Assembly: GCA_903932885.1 (NCBI GenBank) | Contig: CAIZHT010000150.1 | Span: 1-5,554, forward strand | Direction of reading: 5' to 3' | Source: an uncultured Actinomycetes bacterium | Lineage (GTDB): Bacteria; Actinomycetota; Actinomycetes; Nanopelagicales; Nanopelagicaceae | Length of the DNA stretch: 5,554 bases | Part shown: positions 1-5,554 of the stretch, one piece after another | Layout of the letters: each line of letters begins with the position of its first letter | Numbering within the stretch: position 1 is the first letter of the stretch | The notes under the pieces: generated by a model | Databases searched by the model: none | The model's input: only the letters and a program-made list of their open reading frames with translations | What the model was told of the DNA's origin: nothing | Program-made: the position numbers and the translations under genes

Positions 1-5
1 GGGGC

Positions 6-1175
6 GTGCTAACGCCTGAGATCAAACGTGCTAGAAATGCAATTCTTATTGGTTACATTTCAAATGGAATCGCACTTGGTTCCTTTATTGCTCGTATCCC
101 TGATTACAAAAGAATTCTTGGCGTAACAGATGGCGGTTTAGGTTCGGCTCTTATCTTTGGTTCAATCGGTGTTGTTCTATCGCTTGGACCAGCTGGTAGA
201 TACTCTGCAAAATATGGAAGCAAGCCACTCATTGTTGGCTCAGCTATCGCAGTTGGAATCACGATTCCAGGACTTGGACTTCTCTTCAATGTTTACACTC
301 TTGCAATCGCCCTATTCTTATGGGGAATCACATTAGGCGTTCAAGATATTTCGCTTTCAGCACATGGTGTTGCACTTGAACAACAATCTGGAAAAAAGAT
401 GCTCAGCACAATGCACGCTATGTATTCACTCGGTTCCATCATTGGAGTTTCAACTGGTGGCGTCATCGCACAGCTAGATATCACACCGCTTGCGCACTTA
501 TCGGTAATCGGTTTCTTACTTATACTCAGTGCTTTTGTCATCAATCCACTTCTATTGCCGGCAAGCATGGATCAACACAATCCTGAAGGACATAAGCGAA
601 ATCGCAAACGTCCAAAGATTTTCTGGATACTTGGATTACTGGGAGTATGCGCAGCAATTGCTGAAGGCGTTGCAAGTGACTGGGGTGGCGTTCTTGCACG
701 TGACACATTTGGTGCATCCCCATTTGTTTCGGCAATGCCTTACGCACTCTTTTCAGCACTGATGGTTATTGGTCGCCTATCAGGTGACAAACTTTCACGT
801 CGCTTTGGAACATCGCGCTTACTCACTGCTGGCGGACTCATTGCAGGAATTGGATTATCAGTTGGAATGTTGATGAACAATATTCAAGGTGTCTTCCTTG
901 GATGGTTCTTCTTAGGCGTTGGAGTCAGCGCAGTAATTCCACTACTCATGAGCGCAGCCGGTGAGATTGCCTCCAAGGACTATCCCGACACAATTGCACC
1001 TTCAGAAGCTGTAGCAATGATTGCTGGAATTTCTTATTTTGCATTTATCGCAGCGCCACCGCTAATTGGATTTTTATCCGATCAAATTACTCTGCGCTTA
1101 GCACTCTTTGTACCTGCTGGATTAGCGCTGATGATGGCTTATGGCGCACGGTATGCACGAAGCAGCGATCACTAA
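6..1175 (+). CDS. MFS transporter, YbjJ-like family (5' end at window edge)
   Basis: A 389-residue, very hydrophobic protein that reads as a complete 12-helix major facilitator permease of the inner membrane. By eye the helices lie near residues 11-29, 43-62, 74-95, 96-118, 137-155, 163-183, then a basic cytoplasmic loop (about 185-205, HKRNRKRPK), then 206-222, 238-256, 270-290, 295-318, 335-357 and 362-384. MFS loop motifs appear as GRYSAKYGSK (64-73) and GDKLSRRFG (260-268). The segments STMHAMYSLG (134-143) and EGVASDWGGV (220-229) resemble the YbjJ-type subfamily, whose substrate is unknown to me. The start used is GTG at position 6, which fits the family N-terminus, but the frame stays open to the left edge and no ribosome site can be seen in five bases, so an upstream start is possible. 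It converges on ispH with one base between stops. Family call is fairly sure; the substrate cannot be told. Confidence 0.85.
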   Translation: MLTPEIKRARNAILIGYISNGIALGSFIARIPDYKRILGVTDGGLGSALIFGSIGVVLSLGPAGRYSAKYGSKPLIVGSAIAVGITIPGLGLLFNVYTLAIALFLWGITLGVQDISLSAHGVALEQQSGKKMLSTMHAMYSLGSIIGVSTGGVIAQLDITPLAHLSVIGFLLILSAFVINPLLLPASMDQHNPEGHKRNRKRPKIFWILGLLGVCAAIAEGVASDWGGVLARDTFGASPFVSAMPYALFSALMVIGRLSGDKLSRRFGTSRLLTAGGLIAGIGLSVGMLMNNIQGVFLGWFFLGVGVSAVIPLLMSAAGEIASKDYPDTIAPSEAVAMIAGISYFAFIAAPPLIGFLSDQITLRLALFVPAGLALMMAYGARYARSSDH

Positions 1176-1196
1176 ATTATTTAGCTTCCGCTGCTT
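1160..1196. terminator. candidate bidirectional terminator hairpin spanning two convergent stops
   Basis: Arms AAGCAGCG (1160-1167) and CGCTGCTT (1189-1196) are perfectly complementary over 8 bp. Inside them lies the palindrome CTAAATTATTTAG (1172-1184), which contains both TAA stop codons. The two stems are separated by a 4x4 internal loop. On the + strand the stem is followed by a moderately T-rich stretch (TTCATATCTTT); on the - strand there is no T run. The structure is built from the last codons of both genes, since only one base separates them. Actinobacterial terminators often lack a long U tract, so function is plausible but inferred. Confidence 0.4.
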
Positions 1197-2133
1197 TCAT
1201 ATCTTTGCGAAGTTCAGGTGGCAATGAGAAGAGCAGTGATTCCTCCATTGCAGTAACAGTTTCAACATCACCAAAACCACGCTCTGCAAGCCATGTGAGT
1301 AAATCATTGACCAAAATTTCAGGAACAGAGGCACCGCTAGTTACGCCAATTGTCTCTACGCCTTCGAGCCATTCATCTTTCGCCTCTGCTGCAAAATCGA
1401 GTAGATATGCATTTGGTGTTCCATACTCTTTAGCAACTTCAACTAATCGAACCGAATTTGATGAATTAGTAGAACCCACTACAAGGACAAGGTCTGCTTG
1501 GGGTGCGATTGCTTTGATGGCTTCTTGACGATTCTGAGTTGCATAACAAATATCATCACTAGGTGGATCTTGAATCTGCGGAAAGCGCTCTTTGAGAATA
1601 GCAACTGCATCTAAAGTTTCATCAACACTCAATGTTGTTTGTGATAACCAAACAAGTTTCTTGCCTTCAGTTGGAACAACAGTGCGTGCACCATCGAGTC
1701 CATCGATGACACGAACCTTCCCAACTGCTTCGCCCGCAGTGCCCTCAACTTCTTCGTGGCCATGGTGGCCAATCAATAAAATTTCAGCATCTTCACTAGC
1801 AAATCTCTTCACTTCATTATGAACTTTCGTAACCAACGGACAAGTCGCATCAATTGTTTTCAGATTTCGTGCTGCTGCCTCTTCGTGAACAATTGGTGCA
1901 ACACCATGAGCTGAGAAAACTACTGTCTTGCCCTCTGGAACCTCATCGGTCTCATCGACAAAGATTGCTCCGCGTGCTTCTAGCGTTGCCACAACATGTT
2001 TGTTATGAACAATTTGCTTTCGAACATAGACAGGTGCGCCATAGAGGGCCAGCGCTTTTTCCACCGTAATAACAGCGCGGTCAACGCCGGCGCAATATCC
2101 GCGAGGCGCAGCAAGGAGAACTCTCTTAGCCAT
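1177..2133 (-). CDS. ispH: 4-hydroxy-3-methylbut-2-enyl diphosphate reductase (IspH/LytB)
   Basis: This 318-residue protein is full length for IspH, the cytosolic [4Fe-4S] enzyme of the last MEP-pathway step, which reduces HMBPP to IPP and DMAPP. The three cluster cysteines are visible: C14 in [12 protein letters not shown]98 in [11 protein letters not shown] and C196 in [11 protein letters not shown]. Active-site residues of the family are also in place: H43, H76 (SAHGV), H126 and E128 in [11 protein letters not shown]167 (SQTTLS), the GSTNSSNS stretch (220-227) and S269 (TSGASVPE). The ATG start is well fixed: an in-frame TAG lies four codons upstream and there is no alternative start between. 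There is no Shine-Dalgarno sequence before it; a -10 hexamer sits exactly 6 nt upstream, so the mRNA is probably leaderless. It is divergent from xseA and converges on the MFS gene. No key residue is missing. Confidence 0.97.
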   Translation of the reverse strand: MAKRVLLAAPRGYCAGVDRAVITVEKALALYGAPVYVRKQIVHNKHVVATLEARGAIFVDETDEVPEGKTVVFSAHGVAPIVHEEAAARNLKTIDATCPLVTKVHNEVKRFASEDAEILLIGHHGHEEVEGTAGEAVGKVRVIDGLDGARTVVPTEGKKLVWLSQTTLSVDETLDAVAILKERFPQIQDPPSDDICYATQNRQEAIKAIAPQADLVLVVGSTNSSNSVRLVEVAKEYGTPNAYLLDFAAEAKDEWLEGVETIGVTSGASVPEILVNDLLTWLAERGFGDVETVTAMEESLLFSLPPELRKDMKAAEAK

Positions 2134-2139
2134 GGGGTG

Positions 2140-2145
2140 AGTCTA
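2140..2145 (-). promoter_or_regulatory. -10 hexamer TAGACT of a leaderless ispH promoter
   Basis: Read on the - strand, TAGACT is followed by CACCCC and then the ispH ATG (2133-2131). The hexamer therefore occupies -12 to -7 if transcription starts at the A of ATG. This matches the TANNNT spacing known for actinobacterial leaderless promoters. The TAG is also an in-frame stop, so the coding region cannot extend upstream. No convincing -35 was found; the best TTGAAG (2169-2174) is 23 bp away, which is too far. Confidence 0.6.
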
Positions 2146-2146
2146 T

Positions 2147-2152
2147 TAGGCT
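2147..2152 (+). promoter_or_regulatory. -10 hexamer TAGGCT of a leaderless xseA promoter
   Basis: TAGGCT is followed by CATCTC and then the xseA ATG at 2159, placing the hexamer at -12 to -7 relative to a start at the A of ATG. No Shine-Dalgarno sequence is present in the gap. As for ispH, the TAG is an in-frame stop four codons before the start. Only one base separates it from the opposing ispH hexamer. Any -35 would fall inside the ispH coding region and none is convincing. Confidence 0.6.
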
Positions 2153-2158
2153 CATCTC

Positions 2159-3364
2159 ATGTTCGAAACTTCAAGTGATGCGCCAGCCCCTGTGCGCGTG
2201 GTCACTGAAGCGATTAAGGAATACGTAGATCGCTTGGGACCAATCTGGGTCGAAGGTGAAATTTCCGAACTCAACGAACGCAGTGGCACGATGGCATTTA
2301 TTCGCCTGCGCGATACCAGTGTTGATATGTCCTTATCAGTGATGTGTCATAAATCTGTTTTGGCATCGGTGCAACCACTTCCACAAAATGCTCGTGTGGT
2401 TCTCTTTGCTAAAGCATCTTGGTATACAAAAAATGGTTCACTTACTTTATCCGCGCGCGAGATTCGCCAAGTTGGTGTTGGTGAACTACTTGCACGGCTT
2501 GAACAACTCAAGAGCCTGCTTGCCGCTGAAGGACTCTTTGACTCTGATCGCAAAGTTAGCCTTCCACTTCTGCCACGCAAAGTTGGCCTTATTTGTGGGC
2601 GCAATACCGATGCGATGAAAGATGTTGTTGAAAATGGAAAACGTCGTTGGCCGATGGTGGAGTTTGAAATTCGCGAAGTCACAGTGCAAGGCGCAGCAGC
2701 CGTCTCTGAAGTGTCGCAAGCACTTCGCGAATTGGAAGCGGATAAAGATGTCGATGTCATCATCATCACTCGCGGTGGTGGCTCCTTTGAAGATTTACTT
2801 CCCTTTAGTGATGAAGGGCTCGTTCGATTAGCTGCCTCGTGTGAGACTCCAATTGTCAGCGCAATCGGCCATGAGAAAGATGCACCCCTCCTTGATCTCG
2901 TTGCAGATTTCCGCGCATCAACTCCAACAGATGCAGCAAAACATGTAGTGCCTGATTTAGCTGAAGAACTCGCACTTATCGAGCAGCTACGAAATAGAAC
3001 TCGTCGCCGAATCATGACTATGGTCGAACTAGAAAGTACCCGCATTAAGAATTTGCATGAGCGACCAGTGATGAAGGATCCATCGCTTCTCATTACCTCG
3101 CGCGCAGAAATCATCACCGCTCTGCGTGATCGTTCTAACCGCTCTTTCAAAGAGAGTTTGAAATTAGCGAAAGAGGAGCTCAAGCAGATTCGTGCGCGAG
3201 TTCGCTCGCTCTCACCGCAAGCAACTCTGGATCGCGGATATTCAGTCGTGCAATTGGCCTCCGGTGAAATTGCGCGTGATCCTAAAAAACTCAAAGCGGG
3301 CGAACTCTTGCGAATTCGTTTAGCACTGGGTGAGACTGAAGCCACAGCAACTGGAAAGCCCTAA
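2159..3364 (+). CDS. xseA: exodeoxyribonuclease VII large subunit
   Basis: XseA is the catalytic subunit of exonuclease VII, which cuts single-stranded DNA from both ends into short oligonucleotides during repair and recombination; it works in the cytoplasm with several XseB chains. The 401 residues start with an OB-fold (about 12-105, with GPIWVEGEISELN). Next comes the nuclease domain (about 110-255), then a charged helical coiled-coil region (about 255-348) and the conserved tail LSPQATLDRGYSVV (351-364). Residues at the family's active-site positions are present: D155 (AMKDVVEN), R205 (ITRGGGSFEDL), H238 and D241 (AIGHEKDAP). It is shorter than the E. coli protein (about 456 residues), mainly in the C-terminal half, which I believe is usual in actinobacteria. 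The ATG is fixed by an in-frame TAG at 2147; with no ribosome site, a leaderless mRNA is likely. It is the first gene of xseA-xseB-fumarase, and xseB follows after 17 bases. Confidence 0.96.
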   Translation: MFETSSDAPAPVRVVTEAIKEYVDRLGPIWVEGEISELNERSGTMAFIRLRDTSVDMSLSVMCHKSVLASVQPLPQNARVVLFAKASWYTKNGSLTLSAREIRQVGVGELLARLEQLKSLLAAEGLFDSDRKVSLPLLPRKVGLICGRNTDAMKDVVENGKRRWPMVEFEIREVTVQGAAAVSEVSQALRELEADKDVDVIIITRGGGSFEDLLPFSDEGLVRLAASCETPIVSAIGHEKDAPLLDLVADFRASTPTDAAKHVVPDLAEELALIEQLRNRTRRRIMTMVELESTRIKNLHERPVMKDPSLLITSRAEIITALRDRSNRSFKESLKLAKEELKQIRARVRSLSPQATLDRGYSVVQLASGEIARDPKKLKAGELLRIRLALGETEATATGKP

Positions 3365-3369
3365 AGGAG
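3363..3369 (+). promoter_or_regulatory. Shine-Dalgarno sequence of xseB, unusually far from the start
   Basis: AAAGGAG overlaps the xseA stop codon (TAA, 3362-3364) and is the clearest ribosome site in the window. It ends 12 bases before the xseB ATG, longer than the usual 5-9. An in-frame TAG at 3370 and no ATG/GTG/TTG in between rule out a nearer start, so the spacing is real. Confidence 0.6.
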
Positions 3370-3375
3370 TAGATT
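3370..3375 (+). promoter_or_regulatory. possible internal -10 hexamer TAGATT before xseB
   Basis: TAGATT followed by TATCAC and the xseB ATG has the same 6-nt spacing as the hexamers before ispH and xseA. It could drive a second, leaderless transcript carrying xseB and fumarase. This is weaker than the other two because xseB also has a Shine-Dalgarno sequence and is closely linked to xseA. Confidence 0.35.
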
Positions 3376-3381
3376 TATCAC

Positions 3382-3579
3382 ATGAGCGCTGAGAAGAAAT
3401 TGTCATATGAAGCCGCCCGAGATGAATTAGCGGAAGTTGTCGAAGCCCTCGAATCGGGAAGTGAAACCCTAGAAGAATCTCTCAAACTCTGGGAGCGCGG
3501 TGAAGAGCTTGCAAAGATTTGTCAGGAATGGCTCGATGGTGCACGCAAGAAACTCGATGCAGTAAAGCCTGCAAAGTAG
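3382..3579 (+). CDS. xseB: exodeoxyribonuclease VII small subunit
   Basis: This 65-residue acidic, all-helical protein has the normal length and pattern of XseB, the small subunit that binds the XseA coiled-coil region in several copies to form active exonuclease VII. Recognisable family pattern: [20 protein letters not shown] (7-26), [20 protein letters not shown] (28-47) and a closing [12 protein letters not shown] (51-62), giving two amphipathic helices. Its position directly after xseA supports the call. The ATG start is preceded by an in-frame TAG at 3370, so no longer form exists. Seven bases separate its stop from the fumarase start, so it is almost certainly cotranscribed with that gene. 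Confidence 0.95.
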   Translation: MSAEKKLSYEAARDELAEVVEALESGSETLEESLKLWERGEELAKICQEWLDGARKKLDAVKPAK

Positions 3580-3586
3580 ATCCATC

Positions 3587-5248
3587 ATGTCACCAACATT
3601 TTCATATTCAGATCTTCTACCAATAGGTGCCGATACAACTAAGTATCGAAAGATCGGTAGTGAAGGTGTTAGCACAATCAAACTTGGCGATAAAGAGTTT
3701 TTACAGATAGAGCCAATTGCACTTGAGAAACTAACTGAGACAGCGCTTCACGATATTTCTCATTATTTGCGCCCAGCACACCTTCAACAATTAGCAAATA
3801 TCATCAGCGACCCAGAGGCATCTCCTAACGATCGCTTTGTTGCAATTGATTTACTCAAGAATGCAAATATTTCAGCCGGTGGAGTATTGCCGATGTGCCA
3901 AGACACAGGAACTGCCATTGTGATGGGTAAGAAGGGTCAATATGTGTTGACCACTGGAAAAGATGAAGAAGCGATTTCTCAGGGAATTTATGATGCGTAT
4001 ACAAAACTCAATCTTCGCTATTCACAGATGGCACCAATAACAACCTGGGAAGAGAAAAACACAGGCAATAACCTGCCCGCTCAGGTTGAAATCTATGCTG
4101 ATTCCGATCACGCTGATGAATACAACTTTCTTTTTATCGCTAAAGGTGGCGGAAGCGCGAATAAATCATTTTTATACCAAGAGACAAAAGCGGTACTCAA
4201 TCCAACATCGCTAATGAAATGGCTCGATGAAAAGTTGCGCTCTATTGGAACCGCTGCATGTCCTCCGTATCACTTAGCAATTGTTATCGGTGGCACTAGC
4301 GCTGAGCACACAGTAAAGACTGCAAAGTTGGCATCGACTAAATATTTAGATTCACTTCCAACATCGGGAGATGCCGCAACTGGCCATGGTTTCCGCGATA
4401 TTGAACTCGAAGAAAAAGTCTTAGAACTGACTCGCACACTAGGTATTGGCGCACAATTTGGTGGAAAGTATTTCTGTCACGATGTTCGTGTGGTCCGACT
4501 CCCTCGCCACGGCGCATCCCTTCCAATTGCAATGGCAGTCTCATGTTCGGCAGACCGCCAAGCAAAGGCGAAGATCACAAAAGAGGGCATTTTCATTGAA
4601 GAATTAGAGCGCGATCCTGCCCACTTCTTGCCAGATACAACTGAGCAACACTTGGGTGATTCTGCAGAAGTTGTGAAGATTGATCTCAATAAATCAATGG
4701 ATGAAGTTCGCGCAGAACTTTCAAAACATCCAATCAAAACTCGTCTCTCACTTACTGGCACCATTGTTGTCGCTCGCGACCTTGCCCATTCACGCATCAA
4801 AGAGATGCTCGATGCCGGTAAGCCATTGCCTCAATATCTCAAGGATTACGCCGTTTATTACGCAGGTCCTGCAAAGACTCCGCAAGGATATGCATCAGGC
4901 TCTTTTGGTCCGACAACTGCTGGTCGTATGGATTCTTACGTAGAACAATTCCAAAGTGCAGGTGGTTCATTTGTCATGCTCGCAAAAGGAAATCGTTCAA
5001 AGGCTGTCACTGATGCGTGCAAAACACATGGCGGATTTTATTTAGGATCTATCGGTGGACCAGCTGCCCGTCTTGCTCAAGATTGCATCAAAAAAGTTGA
5101 AGTCTTAGATTTTGAAGATTTAGGAATGGAAGCAATCTGGAAAATTGATGTTGTGGATTTCCCAGCATTTATTGTTGTTGACGATAAAGGAAATGATTTC
5201 TTTGCCGAGACTAGCAAGCCGATGAGTATCGGTTCTCGACCAGCCTAA
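3587..5248 (+). CDS. fumA: class I fumarate hydratase (iron-sulfur, FumA/FumB type)
   Basis: A 553-residue enzyme, close in length and sequence to E. coli FumA (548), that interconverts fumarate and L-malate in the TCA cycle in the cytoplasm. It is not the class II (FumC) type. The alpha domain (about 45-325) carries the three cysteines that hold the [4Fe-4S] cluster: C104 in [11 protein letters not shown]225 in GTAACPPYH and C320 in VSCSADR. D106 sits at the catalytic acid position. The beta domain (about 375-542) has [16 protein letters not shown] (386-401), [16 protein letters not shown] (424-439), [11 protein letters not shown] (441-451) and the ending VDDKGNDFF; about 11 extra residues follow. 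The start fits the family N-terminus but has no good Shine-Dalgarno sequence, only AAAG 11 bases away. With a 7-base gap after xseB, translation may depend on coupling. It converges on the transglycosylase with three bases between stops. The gene name follows homology; related enzymes are also called fumB. Confidence 0.96.
   Translation: MSPTFSYSDLLPIGADTTKYRKIGSEGVSTIKLGDKEFLQIEPIALEKLTETALHDISHYLRPAHLQQLANIISDPEASPNDRFVAIDLLKNANISAGGVLPMCQDTGTAIVMGKKGQYVLTTGKDEEAISQGIYDAYTKLNLRYSQMAPITTWEEKNTGNNLPAQVEIYADSDHADEYNFLFIAKGGGSANKSFLYQETKAVLNPTSLMKWLDEKLRSIGTAACPPYHLAIVIGGTSAEHTVKTAKLASTKYLDSLPTSGDAATGHGFRDIELEEKVLELTRTLGIGAQFGGKYFCHDVRVVRLPRHGASLPIAMAVSCSADRQAKAKITKEGIFIEELERDPAHFLPDTTEQHLGDSAEVVKIDLNKSMDEVRAELSKHPIKTRLSLTGTIVVARDLAHSRIKEMLDAGKPLPQYLKDYAVYYAGPAKTPQGYASGSFGPTTAGRMDSYVEQFQSAGGSFVMLAKGNRSKAVTDACKTHGGFYLGSIGGPAARLAQDCIKKVEVLDFEDLGMEAIWKIDVVDFPAFIVVDDKGNDFFAETSKPMSIGSRPA
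5217..5234 (+). terminator. weak candidate terminator stem at the 3' end of fumarase
   Basis: AGCCGAT-GAGT-ATCGGTT folds into a 7-bp stem (one G-U pair) with a 4-base loop, inside the last codons of the fumarase gene. A TTTTT run follows at 5249-5253, about 14 bases after the stem, which is farther than in a classical intrinsic terminator. It is listed because the three-base gap leaves no other room for one. Confidence 0.25.
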
Positions 5249-5251
5249 TTT

Positions 5252-5554
5252 TTAGTAGTAACGACTGCGCTTGAATTTAGCCCATGCTTTACATGGGGTG
5301 TCATAGCGAATATCGATATAGCGAAGTCCCCATCGAATCTGTGTTACTGGATTGGTGCGCCAATCACTGGCGATAACTTCCATCCTGATTGCTGGTAGTG
5401 CTTGAGGAATTCCGTGGGCACCAGAGCGATAATTGTGTGCTTTGTAATTCCAATGACTCTCCTTCGTCCAAAGACGATTGAGACAGGAATATTCTTTTTC
5501 CTCATAGCCATATTCATCCATAAGGATTGCCTTGGCAACTTTTTTCGCACCCCA
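5252..5554 (-). CDS. C-terminal transglycosylase SLT domain protein (5' part outside window)
   Basis: The last 100 residues of a protein that enters from the right edge; its frame stays open to position 5554, so the Met at 5521-5519 is internal. The visible part is nearly a whole SLT-type lytic transglycosylase domain, as found at the C-terminus of secreted actinobacterial wall enzymes that cleave the MurNAc-GlcNAc bond. Counting visible residues, it shows YSCLNRLWTKESHWN (22-36, catalytic Glu E32), SGAHGIPQALP (44-54), SDWRTNPVTQIRWGLRYI (63-80) and TPCKAW (86-91). C24 and C88 probably form a disulfide outside the membrane. The end, KFKRSRYY, is more basic than the HSQSHNWY-like end I expect in the family. 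The signal peptide and any LysM, G5 or coiled-coil parts would lie outside the window, so the exact subfamily is unknown. Confidence 0.85.
   Translation of the reverse strand, partial: WGAKKVAKAILMDEYGYEEKEYSCLNRLWTKESHWNYKAHNYRSGAHGIPQALPAIRMEVIASDWRTNPVTQIRWGLRYIDIRYDTPCKAWAKFKRSRYY

Larger units (their letters stand above)
2138..2154. promoter_or_regulatory. 17-bp near-perfect dyad between ispH and xseA (possible operator)
   Basis: TGAGTCTA-T-TAGGCTCA is an inverted repeat with 7 of 8 positions matching, centred on T2146. It covers both predicted -10 hexamers. The symmetry may merely reflect two similar promoters placed back to back. However, the arms extend beyond the hexamers (TGAG/CTCA), which is also what an operator for a dimeric regulator would look like. 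No regulator is recognised from the motif. Confidence 0.4.

Noticed and set aside
2111..2118. GCAAGGAG as a ribosome site for xseA
   Set aside because: It lies about 40 bases before the ATG inside ispH, far too distant, and an in-frame TAG at 2147 rules out an earlier xseA start.
2159..2175. Possible LexA/SOS box at the xseA start (TGTTCGAAACTTC)
   Set aside because: Only the 6-bp TTCGAA palindrome is present; the CGAAC-N4-GTTCG form used in actinobacteria is not.
1205..2178. Several + strand open frames opposite ispH
   Set aside because: They are shadows of the ispH coding sequence, show no domain, and one of them overlaps the xseA start.
2347..3345. Long open frame on the - strand opposite xseA (332 codons)
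   Set aside because: Its product is Ser/Arg-rich low-information sequence typical of an antisense shadow, it has no recognisable domain, and it lies wholly inside a clear xseA with intact active-site residues.
5281..5297. Hairpin CCCATG-CTTTA-CATGGG 33 nt past the fumarase stop
   Set aside because: It is a 6-bp stem inside the transglycosylase coding region with no T run after it on either strand; likely coincidental.
5344..5550. Alternative - strand frame overlapping the transglycosylase end
   Set aside because: The overlapping frame ending at 5252 carries an unmistakable SLT domain with catalytic Glu and paired Cys; this one has no recognisable motif.
1..5554. Novel defence, mobile, CRISPR or selenocysteine-type system
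   Set aside because: Every gene is a recognisable housekeeping, transport or cell-wall family with key residues intact; no direct repeats, transposase, integrase or RNA gene was seen.

Overview
The window is a densely packed chromosomal segment that most resembles a low-GC, genome-streamlined actinobacterium. My best guess is a freshwater acI-type lineage (Nanopelagicales, 'Planktophila/Nanopelagicus'-like). Three things point there. First, the block ispH / xseA-xseB / class I fumarase matches an arrangement I recall from high-GC actinobacteria such as Streptomyces. Second, the proteins look actinobacterial: a YbjJ-like MFS transporter, the XseA 'VENGKRRWP' segment, and a C-terminal SLT domain of the actinobacterial 'SCLxxLWxxES...GIPQALP...DWRTNPxTQIRWGL' type. 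Third, base composition looks only mid-40s percent G+C by eye, and intergenic DNA is almost absent. The taxonomic call is inference, not a search result.

Layout, left to right. Positions 6-1175 (+) encode a 12-TM MFS transporter whose 5' end lies at the window edge. It converges on ispH (1177-2133, -) with one base between the two stop codons; an imperfect hairpin (1160-1196) spans both stops and may terminate both transcripts. A 25-bp gap (2134-2158) separates ispH from the divergent operon xseA (2159-3364), xseB (3382-3579) and class I fumarase (3587-5248), all +. The fumarase then converges, with three bases between stops, on the C-terminal part of a secreted-type lytic transglycosylase (5252-5554, -), which runs off the right edge. 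No stretch without a gene exceeds 25 bases, and no tRNA, rRNA, CRISPR array or mobile element is visible.

Functionally the genes are housekeeping: the last step of the MEP isoprenoid pathway (IspH), both subunits of exonuclease VII (XseA/XseB), a TCA-cycle hydratase (fumarase), a transporter of unknown substrate and a cell-wall enzyme. IspH and class I fumarase both carry the three-cysteine signature for a [4Fe-4S] cluster with an open iron site.

The most interesting signal is regulatory. The 25-bp ispH/xseA gap has no Shine-Dalgarno sequence. Instead it carries two back-to-back TANNNT -10 hexamers, each ending exactly 6 nt before an ATG: TAGACT for ispH and TAGGCT for xseA. This is the geometry of actinobacterial leaderless promoters. 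The two hexamers lie in a 17-bp near-perfect dyad and are one base apart, so the two promoters can hardly be occupied together. xseB has a third hexamer (TAGATT) at the same distance from its ATG. I see no evidence of a novel defence, mobile or RNA-based system.
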